From contig CACAQQ010000002.1 of NCBI GenBank assembly GCA_902534675.1, forward strand, positions 1-63,813: DNA of 63,813 nucleotides, written 5' to 3'. Origin of the DNA: an uncultured Prochlorococcus sp. Lineage in GTDB: Bacteria; Cyanobacteriota; Cyanobacteriia; PCC-6307; Cyanobiaceae. The stretch's first letter is position 1; each line of letters starts with the position of its first letter. The notes under the pieces were generated by a model, which was not told the DNA's origin, made no database searches, and worked only from the letters and a program-made list of their open reading frames with translations. The translations under genes and the position numbers were made by a program. Positions 52,774 to 63,796 of the stretch are shown here, piece by piece.

Positions 52774-55700
52774 TTGAGATTGGTACATATCAATCAGGTC
52801 GAGTTTGAAAATTTTAAATCTTTTGGGGGAAATGTAAAAATACCTCTTGAAGAGGGTTTTACAGTGGTTACGGGTCCTAATGGTTCTGGGAAAAGTAATA
52901 TTTTAGATGGAATTTTATTCTGTTTAGGTCTAGCTAATAGTAGAGGGATGAGGGCTGAAAGATTACCAGATCTAATAAATAACTCCAAAGTTAAAGAGGG
53001 TAAGTCATCAGAAACATCTGTATCGGTAAAATTTAATATTCATGATTGGTCTCCCAGAGAAGACTTCCCTCCTTTGGAACTAGAAGAAGAAGAAATTGCA
53101 CTTAATAAAGGTCAAAAAGAATGGGTAGTTTCTAGAAAATTAAGGCTTATGCCAGGTGGTTCTTATGCGTCTACTTATACTTCTGATGGAAAACAATGTA
53201 CCTTGCAACAAATACAGAGAATATTAAGAGATATTAGTGTTGATCCTGAGGGCAGCAATGTTGTTATGCAGGGTGATGTAACAAGAATAGTATCAATGAA
53301 TAATAAGGAGAGGAGAAATCTTATTGATGAATTAGCAGGAGTCGCACTTTTTGATACAAGAATAGAACAAACTAATGCAAAATTAAATGACGTTTTCGAA
53401 AGACAAGAAAGATGTGAAATTTTAGAAAATGAATTGCAATCTAGTAAAAATAAGCTTGAAAAAGAATGTGAAAAAGCAAAGCGATATAAAGAGTTAAAGG
53501 CAAAACTGCTGAAAATAATGGAATTAGAGAAAGTTCTTATTTTTGATAAACAAGTTAAGCATGTTGAATCTATAGAGAAAAAAGAAACTGAAATTGAAAA
53601 AAATAAAATATTATTTAATGAACAAAAAGATTCTATTAATAAAGAAATATCAGTCTTAGAACGCGCTTTGAAAATTCTGGTGGCTGAGCTAAAGGAGAAA
53701 GGAGAGGATACTTTGATAAAAGTGAATTCTGATATTGGAAGTATTAACTCTAGCTTGAGAGAACTTGATAGGATATCAAGTTTGAATAAAGAAGAGGGTA
53801 TTAAATTACAAAATCAGAGAGATGAAATTGCAATATCTAAGAGGAATATCGAGTCAGAAAAAATGAGACAAGAAAATTTTGATGATAATTTCTTAAATAA
53901 ATTAAACTCGCAAATTGACGATTTCACACTAAAACATAAATTATCAAGAAAAAAACTTTCTGACGCAGCGGGAGAATCTGGAGAATTCTCAAAACAAAGT
54001 ATCAAATTAAATGCGGAGCTTGAAAGTATAAAAAATAAAATTAATCCTTTGGAAATAAAAAAAAGGAAAGTTGAAGAAGAAATGATTCAAAATAATATTC
54101 AAAAAGATGCAATATCTGCGCAGATCGATACTTTAAATGTAGAGAAGAAGAAACTTTTAGAGGGCAATCAAAGAAAAAATGAGACATCCAACAAAAATAA
54201 AAATAACTTGGCAAGTAATAGCTCGGAAATTAATTCTTTAAAAAATGAAATTGATTTATTAAACAAAACTAAAATAAGGCTAAATAAAGAGCAGTTAAGG
54301 CTTGAAAAGGATTTATCTAGATTCGAAAGTAGAAAGGAAGCTTTAAATGAATCCAGGGGTTCATACGCACTTAGAATTCTTTTAGAAGCAGGGTTAGAGG
54401 GTATTCATGGTTATGTAGCTCAACTTGGAGAGGTCAGTGAGAAAAATAGATATGCATTAGAAATTGCAGCTGGAAATAGACTCGGACAAATTGTTGTTGA
54501 CAATGATCATATTGCAGCTAAAGCAATTGAAATTCTTAAAAAGAAGAAAGCGGGAAGATTAACTTTTTTACCTTTAAATAGAATTAAAAGTCAAAAGAAG
54601 AATTATGCAATTACAAGGTTTGAAAATAATAGAGAGCATGGATTTGTTGATAAAGCCATTAATCTAATTACTTTTGATGAAGTTTATTCAGATGTTTTTA
54701 GATATGTGCTTGGAGATACTTTGGTTTTTTCAGACTTAGCATCAGCTAGGTTATCTAAACAAAAAAGTAGGTTGGTTACTTTAAGTGGTGAATTATTAGA
54801 AGCAAGTGGTGCAATTACAGGAGGCAGTAAGTTAAATAAAGATTTAGCTTATAAATTTGGTACTCATAATGATCTTGATGACTCTAGTCCTATTAAAGAA
54901 AGATTGTTGGTTATTGAAGAAGCTTTAAAAGAGTCAAATAATGATTTGATTATAAAAAATAATAGACTCAATAATTTAAATTCTAACCGCAGTAAAATAA
55001 TTGAGGATTGTGCTTCATTTAATAAAGAAATTGAAGTAAATAAAAATTCTCTTCAAGTTGTCATGAAAAGAATTGAGGATTTCAAATCGACTTTAAATAA
55101 ACTTGATGATAATAATAATTTAATAGTTGGGGAGTTAGACCGTTTAAAAAATGAATTGAAGCCTCATTATGATAAATGTGATCAATTGCAAATCATTATT
55201 CAGAAAAATTATGAAAAAAATCAAAAATCATCATTAATAGCTTTTAATAACGATTTTAATAATCTTGATAAAAAACTTGAATTACTTATTAATGAGAGAG
55301 ATACATTACTAGATAAGAAAAATCAATTTGCTTTAAATAAAGAGCGTATCAATAATTCATTAAAAATTATATTATTACAAGAAAAAAACTTGCAGGAATC
55401 TATCAAAGACCTTGCAATTGCTCATACTGAATGGATAGAAAAAAGAGATAAATTTAAAAAAGATCTTTTAGTTCTGGATAATCAAAAAAGTTCCCTAGAG
55501 AAGGATTTAGGTTTATTGAGAAGGAAAAGAGATGAATTAAACTCATCAATTTCAAATAAAAGGCAAGAATATAATAACTATCTATTAAAGTTGGAATACC
55601 TTGAAAGGGACATGAATTCTCTTAAAGAAGAGATAAGGTGCGAGAAAATAAAATTAGAAAATTATAAAAAAGATTTACCTAAACCTTCCCCGAAGTTTGG

Positions 55701-56364
55701 AGAATATGAAGGGAAGAGTCTTGAATCTTTGCAATCAGAAATCTCTATTGTAAATGCAAAATTACAAAGCTTAGAACCTGTTAATATGTTGGCTCTTGAT
55801 GAATTAGAAGAATTAATTGAGAGATTAAATGGTTTAAGAGAAAAATTAGTAATACTATCGAATGAAAGATCTGAATTATTGCTGAGAATAGAAACTGTAT
55901 CTACTATGCGTCAGGAGGCTTTTATGCAAGCATTTGTAGAAGTTGATAAACACTTTAGAGAAATTTTTGCAAATTTATCTGATGGAGATGGTTTCCTTCA
56001 ACTTGAAAATCATAATTCTCCTTTGGAAGGAGGCTTAACTTTAGTTGCTCATCCTAAGGGGAAAAATGTAAGAAGATTAGCTTCTATGTCGGGTGGGGAA
56101 AAATCATTAACTGCTTTAAGTTTTTTGTTTGCTTTGCAAAAATATAAACCTTCGCCTTTTTATGCGTTAGATGAGGTTGATAGCTTTTTAGATGGCATAA
56201 ATGTTGAGAGGTTATCAAAATTAATATCTAATCAGTCATCAAATGCTCAATTTATAGTTGTTAGTCATAGAAGGCCTATGATTGGTGCGTCTGAACGAAC
56301 AATTGGTGTTGCCCAAGCAAGAGGTGCCAATACTCAAGTTGTTGGGTTACCAAATGCTGCATAA
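52774..56364 (+). CDS. smc: Chromosome segregation protein SMC
   Basis: GPNGSGKSNILDGI, central hinge, SMSGGEKSLTALSFLFA, ALDEVDSFLD; TTG start. Confidence 0.97.
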   Translation: MRLVHINQVEFENFKSFGGNVKIPLEEGFTVVTGPNGSGKSNILDGILFCLGLANSRGMRAERLPDLINNSKVKEGKSSETSVSVKFNIHDWSPREDFPPLELEEEEIALNKGQKEWVVSRKLRLMPGGSYASTYTSDGKQCTLQQIQRILRDISVDPEGSNVVMQGDVTRIVSMNNKERRNLIDELAGVALFDTRIEQTNAKLNDVFERQERCEILENELQSSKNKLEKECEKAKRYKELKAKLLKIMELEKVLIFDKQVKHVESIEKKETEIEKNKILFNEQKDSINKEISVLERALKILVAELKEKGEDTLIKVNSDIGSINSSLRELDRISSLNKEEGIKLQNQRDEIAISKRNIESEKMRQENFDDNFLNKLNSQIDDFTLKHKLSRKKLSDAAGESGEFSKQSIKLNAELESIKNKINPLEIKKRKVEEEMIQNNIQKDAISAQIDTLNVEKKKLLEGNQRKNETSNKNKNNLASNSSEINSLKNEIDLLNKTKIRLNKEQLRLEKDLSRFESRKEALNESRGSYALRILLEAGLEGIHGYVAQLGEVSEKNRYALEIAAGNRLGQIVVDNDHIAAKAIEILKKKKAGRLTFLPLNRIKSQKKNYAITRFENNREHGFVDKAINLITFDEVYSDVFRYVLGDTLVFSDLASARLSKQKSRLVTLSGELLEASGAITGGSKLNKDLAYKFGTHNDLDDSSPIKERLLVIEEALKESNNDLIIKNNRLNNLNSNRSKIIEDCASFNKEIEVNKNSLQVVMKRIEDFKSTLNKLDDNNNLIVGELDRLKNELKPHYDKCDQLQIIIQKNYEKNQKSSLIAFNNDFNNLDKKLELLINERDTLLDKKNQFALNKERINNSLKIILLQEKNLQESIKDLAIAHTEWIEKRDKFKKDLLVLDNQKSSLEKDLGLLRRKRDELNSSISNKRQEYNNYLLKLEYLERDMNSLKEEIRCEKIKLENYKKDLPKPSPKFGEYEGKSLESLQSEISIVNAKLQSLEPVNMLALDELEELIERLNGLREKLVILSNERSELLLRIETVSTMRQEAFMQAFVEVDKHFREIFANLSDGDGFLQLENHNSPLEGGLTLVAHPKGKNVRRLASMSGGEKSLTALSFLFALQKYKPSPFYALDEVDSFLDGINVERLSKLISNQSSNAQFIVVSHRRPMIGASERTIGVAQARGANTQVVGLPNAA

Positions 56365-56409
56365 ACACACTTTTTTAAATTTATACGTCAGAATGATAGA
56401 AATATATCT

Positions 56410-57450
56410 ATGAGTTTGTCTAACACATCTGCAAATAATCGTCCTAATTCTGTTCCTAGAGAACGTTTATGGTTAAGGTCAGAATTGATGGGAACACAAG
56501 TTATTACCACTGATACTGGGAAGCGTTTAGGCGTAGTTGGAGAAGTTGTTGTTGATATTGATAGAAGAGAGGTAGTTGCGTTGGGACTTAGAGATAATCC
56601 ACTTACAAGATTTTTGCCAGGTTTGCCTAAATGGATGCCCTTAGAAAGTATAAAGCAAGTTGGAGATGTCATATTAGTTGACTCCTTAGATTCTTTGAGT
56701 GAAAACTTTTCTCCAGAAAGATATATAAAGGTAATTAATTGTCAGGTAATTACAGAATCTGGACAACTTATAGGACGAGTCCTAGGTTTTTCTTTTGATA
56801 TCGAGACGGGGGATTTAATTTCTCTAGTCACGGGAGCGGTTGGTGTTCCACTTTTAGGAGAGGGAGTTTTAAGTACTTGGGAAATTCCTGTTGAGGAAAT
56901 TGTAAGTAGTGGTACTGATAGGATTATTGTTTATGAAGGTGCTGAAGAGAAATTGAACCAATTAAGTAGCGGACTACTTGAGAAACTGGGAGTAGGAGGT
57001 TCTTCATGGGATGAAAGAGAAGCAAATGGATACTCAGCAAATCTTGTACCAGTTGCGAATCAGTTGCTATCTGGTTCGGAATCAGAACAGCAAAATAATT
57101 TAATTGAAGAATATGAAGAAATTGTTGAACAAGATGATTATGAAGAGGACTATGAAGATGAACTTGAATATGTTGAAATAAAGAGTTCTTCAAAGGAAAC
57201 AAATAATAGAAAAAAGTTATATATGGAAAATGATTTTTCTGATCAGAACGAAAATCAAAATAGCATAAATCAAATGGAGGAAGTAAAGAATATTGATTTT
57301 AATCAGAAGAAACAATCAAATACTAATTTAGCTTCGAAAAGACCAATTCAAAATGCAACAGAAACTTTAGATATTGAACCATTAGATACAAAAGATTTAG
57401 TTAATGATAATAAAAAGTCCAAAAATTTTGAAATTGATGATCCCTGGTAA
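56410..57450 (+). CDS. PRC-barrel domain protein
   Basis: LRSELMGTQVITTDTGKRLGVVGEVVVDIDRREVVALGL and second PRC-like repeat; acidic tail. Confidence 0.88.
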   Translation: MSLSNTSANNRPNSVPRERLWLRSELMGTQVITTDTGKRLGVVGEVVVDIDRREVVALGLRDNPLTRFLPGLPKWMPLESIKQVGDVILVDSLDSLSENFSPERYIKVINCQVITESGQLIGRVLGFSFDIETGDLISLVTGAVGVPLLGEGVLSTWEIPVEEIVSSGTDRIIVYEGAEEKLNQLSSGLLEKLGVGGSSWDEREANGYSANLVPVANQLLSGSESEQQNNLIEEYEEIVEQDDYEEDYEDELEYVEIKSSSKETNNRKKLYMENDFSDQNENQNSINQMEEVKNIDFNQKKQSNTNLASKRPIQNATETLDIEPLDTKDLVNDNKKSKNFEIDDPW

Positions 57451-57453
57451 TTG

Positions 57454-58719
57454 TTAAAGTTTTTTTATTGAATTCAAAATTATAGAAGCAAGTTTTTCTG
57501 CAGCACCTTTATCGCCTCTTTCTTTGTGCAAATTATCACTAATATTTTTTAAATGATCCTTATTTTTAATCAGAAATAATACTTCTCTTGCAATTTTTTT
57601 AGGCGAAATATTTCCTATCCTTTCGGGGACAATCATTCTTTTAGCTTTGATATTTGGCCAAGCAAAAAACTTCTTTTTTTTAAAATAAAAATATTTAATC
57701 ATAAGAGTTAGGAATCTATTTATGAATGAAATTTTCCCAATTACTCCAAAAAGTCCATCCCATGCATTCATCATGTTTAAATGTTGAGTTGGTAGAACAA
57801 CTAACATAGGAAGAGCTATTGCTGCTAATTCTGAAGTATTTGCTCCCACAGTTGTGATTGCAAGATCACACTCTTTTAATATTTCATAGCAAGGATGTTT
57901 CTTAATAAGATAAATTTTTGTATTTTTTGTTGTTTCAATTACATAATCAAAATAGGAGTCTTTGATATTTTTAATTGTCTTGATTTTTGATGAGTAATAT
58001 TTTGCAATTGGATTTCTATCGCTTTGAAAAAATAAATATTCACTTTTGTTGGTGGTTGGTGCCATGGGAATTATAAAATTTATGTTTTGATTTTCTTTAG
58101 CTATATGATCTGCAATTTCTAAGAAGAAAGGAATACCAACAGAGAGCTTTGCTTTTTTTGAACCAGGCAATAATGCAATATAGTGATTTCTTTTATTTTG
58201 TAATGATATTTCACTATTAAGTTTGATATCAGCCATTAAATCACCAATGATTTGACATTTATACTTATATCTTTTAGGAATTGACTCTTTTACTTTTAAA
58301 TTCATAGCAGCAATTTCGTTTGTCCATTGAGGCCATCGCGAAATCCATTCAGCATATGTGATATTCAAATAACCTAGTCTTTTAGCTAGTAAAATGCTCC
58401 AAAATTGATCCCCACCAAGGAAAATAACGACTCCTTTTTTTGGCCAATTCGCAAAAGAACGTGGCTTTATTAATAATTTCCAAAAACTTTTGGATTCTGT
58501 AATTAATTCGAATTTATTCCATGAATTTGCAACTAAATATTCTTTACCAGTGGCATTTGGGCAAGGAACAAGCACTAACCTAAGAGTGAAATCGAGTTTA
58601 TCTTCATTAATTAGAGATTTATTGATTTTGTTAAGCTCATTCACCACAGGATTTACCCATGTTGCTAATTCACCAGGACCATTAGAAACTATAACTACTG
58701 CAACTGATTTTTTTTTCAT
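57454..58719 (-). CDS. Cyanobacterial lipid-A-disaccharide-synthase-related (LpxB-like) protein
   Basis: SNGPGELATWVNPVVNEL; start MKKKSV chosen because the longer ORF runs into the tRNA. Confidence 0.8.
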   Translation of the reverse strand: MKKKSVAVVIVSNGPGELATWVNPVVNELNKINKSLINEDKLDFTLRLVLVPCPNATGKEYLVANSWNKFELITESKSFWKLLIKPRSFANWPKKGVVIFLGGDQFWSILLAKRLGYLNITYAEWISRWPQWTNEIAAMNLKVKESIPKRYKYKCQIIGDLMADIKLNSEISLQNKRNHYIALLPGSKKAKLSVGIPFFLEIADHIAKENQNINFIIPMAPTTNKSEYLFFQSDRNPIAKYYSSKIKTIKNIKDSYFDYVIETTKNTKIYLIKKHPCYEILKECDLAITTVGANTSELAAIALPMLVVLPTQHLNMMNAWDGLFGVIGKISFINRFLTLMIKYFYFKKKKFFAWPNIKAKRMIVPERIGNISPKKIAREVLFLIKNKDHLKNISDNLHKERGDKGAAEKLASIILNSIKKL

Positions 58720-58743
58720 TGCAGTTAACCAAAATACATTAAA

Positions 58744-58825
58744 TGCGGACGGCGAGACTTGAACTCGCAAGGCATAAGCCACACGCTCCTTAGACGTGCG
58801 CGTCTACCAATTCCGCCACGTCCGC
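58744..58825 (-). tRNA. tRNA-Leu, anticodon AAG (58789-58791)
   Basis: GCGGACG...CGTCCGC-A acceptor, anticodon stem CACGT/GCGTG with loop CTAAGGA, long variable arm, GCGAGTTCAAGTCTCGC T-arm. Confidence 0.93.
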
Positions 58826-58828
58826 AAA

Positions 58829-58860
58829 GGGTTTTCAGGCACCGTCGGGTACCTAAACCT
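58829..58860 (-). other. Inverted repeat directly 5' of tRNA-Leu
   Basis: Minus strand AGGTTTAGGTACCCGACGGTGCCTGAAAACCC: AGGTACC/GGTGCCT stem with CGAC loop and outer GGTTT/AAACC. Confidence 0.6.
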
Positions 58861-59085
58861 TAAAAATATCATACATTATTGACTGAAATAAGGATCTAGT
58901 TCTAAAGAGATTTTTTGGATATATGGAATTATTTTTCTATTGCATAAAACAAATATTTATACATATATAACGTTCTAGGCTGTATTGTAAAAAATGTCCT
59001 CTGATCATTAAAAAATTTTGTTAAGTACTTTGGCAAATAATTTTTTATTTTAAGTCATTTTTATTGCTTCAATTTAGTTTTCATA

Positions 59086-60435
59086 ATGGTTGAAAAAGTT
59101 TTAATTGCTAATCGTGGAGAAATAGCTTTACGAATTGTCAGAAGTTGTAGAGAACTAGGTATCGCAACAGTTGCAGTTTTTAGCACCATAGATAAAAAAG
59201 CATTACACGTTCAGCTGGCTGATGAAGCAGTGTGCGTTGGAGACTCGTTAAGTAATAAAAGCTATTTAAATATTCCAAACATACTTGCTGCAGCTACGTC
59301 GAGAGGAGTTGATGCTATTCATCCTGGTTATGGATTTCTTGCTGAAAATGATAAATTTGCTGAGATGTGTAATGATCATGGCATAGTTTTTATTGGTCCA
59401 TCTCCTAAAGCCATTAGATCTATGGGAGATAAATCTACAGCTAAAAAAACTATGGAAGCAGTAGGGGTTCCAACAGTACCTGGTAGTAAAGGCTTGTTAT
59501 CAAATGTTGATGAGGCTTATAAATTGGCAGATGACATTGGTTATCCGGTAATTATCAAAGCAACTGCTGGAGGAGGTGGAAGAGGAATGAGGCTGGTTGA
59601 AAACGCTAATAATCTTGAAAAAATGTTTAAAGCAGCTCAGGGTGAAGCAGAAGCTGCTTTTGGTAATGATGGTTTATACATGGAGAAATTCATAAAGAAA
59701 CCAAGACATGTAGAAATTCAAATTTTGGCGGATAGATCAGGTAATGTCGTGCATTTAGGAGAGCGAGATTGTTCAGTTCAAAGAAGACATCAGAAATTAT
59801 TGGAAGAATCTCCTAGCCCTGCAATTAACACAGAACTTAGAAAAAAAATGGGAAATGCAGCTATTGCCGCTGCAAAAAGTATTGGTTACGAAGGAGCTGG
59901 TACAGTTGAATTTTTAGTGGACGATAATAATAATTTTTATTTTATGGAAATGAATACTAGGATTCAAGTTGAACATCCTGTTACTGAAATGGTCACAGGA
60001 GTTGATTTAATTGCTGAGCAAATTAAAATTGCAAGTGGAGAAGACTTAGAATTTAATCAGGATGATATCCATTTAAATGGTCATGCCATTGAATGTAGAA
60101 TCAATGCTGAAGATCCTTCTCATAATTTCCGACCATCACCAGGAAAAATTACTGGGTGGCTTCCTCCTGGCGGTCCTGGTGTGAGGGTCGATAGTCATGT
60201 TTATACCGGTTATGAAATTCCTCCATTTTATGACTCATTAATTGGCAAATTAATAGTGTGGGGAAAAGATCGTAATACTGCAATTAAACGAATGAATAGG
60301 GCTTTAAATGAATGTGCAGTGACAGGTATCCCTACAACAATTAACTTTCATTTAACCCTACTCAATAAAGCTAAATTTAAGGAAGGTAAGATACATACTA
60401 AGTATGTCGAGGAAGAATTATTAATAAATTACTAA
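59086..60435 (+). CDS. accC: Biotin carboxylase
   Basis: [42 protein letters not shown]. Confidence 0.98.
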   Translation: MVEKVLIANRGEIALRIVRSCRELGIATVAVFSTIDKKALHVQLADEAVCVGDSLSNKSYLNIPNILAAATSRGVDAIHPGYGFLAENDKFAEMCNDHGIVFIGPSPKAIRSMGDKSTAKKTMEAVGVPTVPGSKGLLSNVDEAYKLADDIGYPVIIKATAGGGGRGMRLVENANNLEKMFKAAQGEAEAAFGNDGLYMEKFIKKPRHVEIQILADRSGNVVHLGERDCSVQRRHQKLLEESPSPAINTELRKKMGNAAIAAAKSIGYEGAGTVEFLVDDNNNFYFMEMNTRIQVEHPVTEMVTGVDLIAEQIKIASGEDLEFNQDDIHLNGHAIECRINAEDPSHNFRPSPGKITGWLPPGGPGVRVDSHVYTGYEIPPFYDSLIGKLIVWGKDRNTAIKRMNRALNECAVTGIPTTINFHLTLLNKAKFKEGKIHTKYVEEELLINY

Positions 60436-60452
60436 GGGGCTATACTTGATCT

Positions 60453-60767
60453 CTATGAGATATGTGTATGCAATGCAAGTTTTATGAGCCCTTGCTGACC
60501 GACTAAAATTTCTCTTAAAAAGCTAATAACGCCGATCCAAATTACGGGTCCAACATCAACGCCTCCAATAGGAGGTATTAGTTTTCTTGTTAAATTAAGA
60601 ACAGAGCTTGATGGTATTGAAATTAATAACCATAGCCCTTTACTTAAATCAATTTTTGGGTACCAAGTGAGTATTAATCTTATTAGAAAAACTATAGTTA
60701 GGTATGAAAGAGAAATTCCTAAACTAATATCTAAAATTTGAAGAGAGTTTATAAGCAAGGAAATCAC
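60453..60767 (-). CDS. YggT family membrane protein
   Basis: RLILTWYPKID and N-LTRKLIPPIGGVDVGPVI. Confidence 0.88.
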   Translation of the reverse strand: MISLLINSLQILDISLGISLSYLTIVFLIRLILTWYPKIDLSKGLWLLISIPSSSVLNLTRKLIPPIGGVDVGPVIWIGVISFLREILVGQQGLIKLALHTHIS

Positions 60768-60848
60768 AATTATTTAATTCATCTTAATAAATAACCCATT
60801 GAAACGTATTTAATTCGTATTATAAATTGAGAATTTAATATTTAAAAA

Positions 60849-61034
60849 GTGTTTCAAATCTCTGATTTATTATTAGCCGCAGATTTTTCTGCTGAAGTTG
60901 CAAATAATTCCGCAGTTGGAATGATAGGTAGTTTTATTGCCGCTGCCTTACTTATCGTTATTCCAGCCACTGCATTTTTGATTTTTGTTAGCCAGAAAGA
61001 TTCCCTCGATCGTACTTCTACTGGAAGACGCTAG
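60849..61034 (+). CDS. psbX: Photosystem II protein PsbX
   Basis: [23 protein letters not shown] start. Confidence 0.88.
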   Translation: MFQISDLLLAADFSAEVANNSAVGMIGSFIAAALLIVIPATAFLIFVSQKDSLDRTSTGRR

Positions 61035-61112
61035 TTTTTGGCGAAGTTTTAAGTACACTATATATAGGGGATATAAGTAACCCTTTAAAAAATAAATTTT
61101 TGGAGAAAGAAT

Positions 61113-62042
61113 GTGGTCAATGCTAGTCTCAATTGGGCCAGTATTGTTGGTATAGTTCTCGCGGTATGTGGAGGAGGCCTTTATTTTTTGAGGTCCTTTA
61201 AGCCTGCCTTGGCAAGGGATTATGATGTTTTCTTCGCAGCAATTGGACTTTTGTGCGGAGGAATATTATTTTTTCAAGGCTGGAGGTTAGATCCTATCCT
61301 TCAGTTTGGTCAGTTTTTATTAGCAGGAACTACAGTTTTTTTCGCATATGAAAGTGTGAGATTGAGGGGCGTTGCTACTGATCAAGCTAGAAGGTCATCT
61401 TATTTTGATGATGATCCTATTTCTGATGTTCCAAGAAATTCTAGAGGTCGATTTAATGACGATTATGATAGGTTTGAAGAAGCTGAAAGACCATCTAGAA
61501 GATTTAAACCTCAAGAAGATGAATTTGAAGAAGACTATACGGAGGGGAGATTTCGTAGGAGGAATGTTTCAAGAGCCATACCCTCTGCTGCAGCAAGTAG
61601 AAGTAGGCCATCTACAAGGGAAATAAGTCAGTTTGAAAATGACGAGCCTATAAGAAGGAGAAGGCAGACTTCTGAAGATAGAAATAGGCAACAATCAGAA
61701 ACAAATAACTTTGGTGAAAGAAGAAATTCATCTCGCGATGAAGTTAAGACAGGGTCAAGACCCAGAATGAATCGTACAGTTTCTAGACAAGATAATATCT
61801 CTCCTCCTGCTGATTCTTCTCCATTAAGAAAGAAACCTACTAGATCTCCTATTAGGCAGCAAACTTCAACAGCTCAAGTAGAAGATGCTTCATTTAAAGA
61901 TGCTAATCAAGCTAAAAAACCACGTGACACTCGTAGAGTAAGCTCTTCAGCTAGATCAAGTTCAAAAAATCAAAGTACTAGATATAACGTTGGAACAAAC
62001 AAGAAAAAACCTAGAGATAACAGTTCTAGATTTGATGATTAA
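61113..62042 (+). CDS. ycf66: Ycf66 family protein with long basic/Ser-rich tail
   Basis: N-terminal three hydrophobic segments followed by RRXRR/Ser-rich low complexity; next to psbX. Confidence 0.85.
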   Translation: MVNASLNWASIVGIVLAVCGGGLYFLRSFKPALARDYDVFFAAIGLLCGGILFFQGWRLDPILQFGQFLLAGTTVFFAYESVRLRGVATDQARRSSYFDDDPISDVPRNSRGRFNDDYDRFEEAERPSRRFKPQEDEFEEDYTEGRFRRRNVSRAIPSAAASRSRPSTREISQFENDEPIRRRRQTSEDRNRQQSETNNFGERRNSSRDEVKTGSRPRMNRTVSRQDNISPPADSSPLRKKPTRSPIRQQTSTAQVEDASFKDANQAKKPRDTRRVSSSARSSSKNQSTRYNVGTNKKKPRDNSSRFDD

Positions 62043-62318
62043 TTATAGTATTCCTGCCCATTTTAAAAACGATTCTTTACTAAATAGTTCAATCAATATT
62101 ATTGAAAGAAAGCCAATCATTGCAAATCTTCCATTAGTTTTTTCAGAATAACTACTCCACCCAAATTTATATTCATCTTTAATTTCTATCGATTTTTCAT
62201 CTAATTGATTATCTCCAATTTGTTCATTGATATAATTTGGATCTTTCTGCTGTTCTATAAAACTCTCATTCTCTAGATTAGTGACTTCTGAGTTAGTTGG
62301 TTCTTCTTTCGAATTCAT
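62043..62318 (-). CDS. High-light-inducible (CAB/ELIP/HLIP) protein
   Basis: EKTNGRFAMIGFLSIILIELF motif. Confidence 0.92.
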   Translation of the reverse strand: MNSKEEPTNSEVTNLENESFIEQQKDPNYINEQIGDNQLDEKSIEIKDEYKFGWSSYSEKTNGRFAMIGFLSIILIELFSKESFLKWAGIL

Positions 62319-62326
62319 TTTTTTTG

Positions 62327-63796
62327 TTAATCCTTAAAATTATACTTATCAGACGTCAATAATTTCCAGTCTCCCTGTCCATTTAATTCTAAAATATTCT
62401 CGTGAAAATCTTTTAAGCTAGGTCTATGTCCAACACTAATAAGAGAAAGTTCTCTTTCCTTAAGTAAACTATATAGTTTTTTTTCAGTGTTAATATCTAA
62501 AGCACTTGTTGCTTCATCAAGTACTGCAAATCTTGGAGAATTTAGTAAGAGTCTTGCAAAAGCCAATCTTTGTTGCTCGCCTAAGGAAAGAATTCGTGGC
62601 CAATCTTGTTTGATATCAAGATTAGGATACCGATCCACTAAAGTTTTTAAATTTACTTCATGAAGTACGGAAGTAAGATGTTCATCACTAAATTTTTTGA
62701 CTTCTGTGGGATAACATAATTGTTCCCTTAAAGAACCAAGTAGCATATATGGTTTTTGAGGTATGAATAATAATTCCCCAATTTTTGGTTTTTTAATTAC
62801 TCCCTGATCGGGTTCCCATAAACCACTAATCATTCTTAGTAAAGATGTTTTTCCGCACCCAGATGGTCCTACTACCAAAAGTGATTGATTATTGTCGATG
62901 CTTAAATTTAAATTTTTAATTATTGCTTTATTTGATCCTGGTGGACAAAGGTCAGCATTATTAATAAGAATTGAGGGGTAATCTGAAATAACGTTTTGAT
63001 TACTTGTTGGGTTGGTTTGACTAATAGATTCAACTTTTGATTGGAATCCTTCTAATCTGCCAATACCAGCAGTAAATTTTGCAAGTTCTTCGATTTGATT
63101 AACAATGAAAAATAACGAACCTTCAACCATTCCAAATGCAAAGCTTGCCTGAATAAAGCGTCCATAATCAATATCACCTTTAAAGTAAGGGATTGCCATT
63201 ATTAAATATGGAAAGAAATTTCCAGCATAATTAATGGATCGTCTCATGACGTCTATTATTACTCTCCATATAATCAGTAAATTAAAGTTTCTCACCACTT
63301 CTCCTAAGCGTCTTTCAGTTTCACTTCGCTCAGGATTCTCCCCAGAGTAAAAGGCTATTGATTCAGCATTATCTCGAATATGTACTAAGCCATATCGAAA
63401 ATCAGCTTCATATCTGAGTTGATCAAAGTCAATCTTTACAAGATTTTTTCCAGCAATTAAGAGGATAGAAGTTGCAAATGCGGCGTAACCAAATAAAGAA
63501 AAAGTAAGCGTTGTACTAATACTCCATAAAATAAGAATATTAAGTGAAAATGTTAGTAGGGCATCAAAAATACCTAATGTGAAAGAGAGACTTTGCCCGG
63601 TAAAAGCTCGGGTATCATCTGTGATTCTTTGATCGGGATTATCTACATCGGTTTGGTCTTCATCATTGGGATTTAACTGGTAATAAGCTTTATTAGTCAT
63701 ATAATCTTTGACTAGACTTTTTGAAAGCCATTCTCTCCAAATTATTCCTAACTTATATGTAAAAAATATTTGGGAAACCCTTATTGGTAGAGCCAC
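62327..63796 (-). CDS. ABC transporter, SbmA/BacA (ABCD)-like, fused TM+ATPase (5' end may lie outside window)
   Basis: GPSGCGKTSLLRMISGLW, LSLGEQQRLAFARLLL, LDEATSALD. Confidence 0.9.
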   Translation of the reverse strand: MALPIRVSQIFFTYKLGIIWREWLSKSLVKDYMTNKAYYQLNPNDEDQTDVDNPDQRITDDTRAFTGQSLSFTLGIFDALLTFSLNILILWSISTTLTFSLFGYAAFATSILLIAGKNLVKIDFDQLRYEADFRYGLVHIRDNAESIAFYSGENPERSETERRLGEVVRNFNLLIIWRVIIDVMRRSINYAGNFFPYLIMAIPYFKGDIDYGRFIQASFAFGMVEGSLFFIVNQIEELAKFTAGIGRLEGFQSKVESISQTNPTSNQNVISDYPSILINNADLCPPGSNKAIIKNLNLSIDNNQSLLVVGPSGCGKTSLLRMISGLWEPDQGVIKKPKIGELLFIPQKPYMLLGSLREQLCYPTEVKKFSDEHLTSVLHEVNLKTLVDRYPNLDIKQDWPRILSLGEQQRLAFARLLLNSPRFAVLDEATSALDINTEKKLYSLLKERELSLISVGHRPSLKDFHENILELNGQGDWKLLTSDKYNFKD

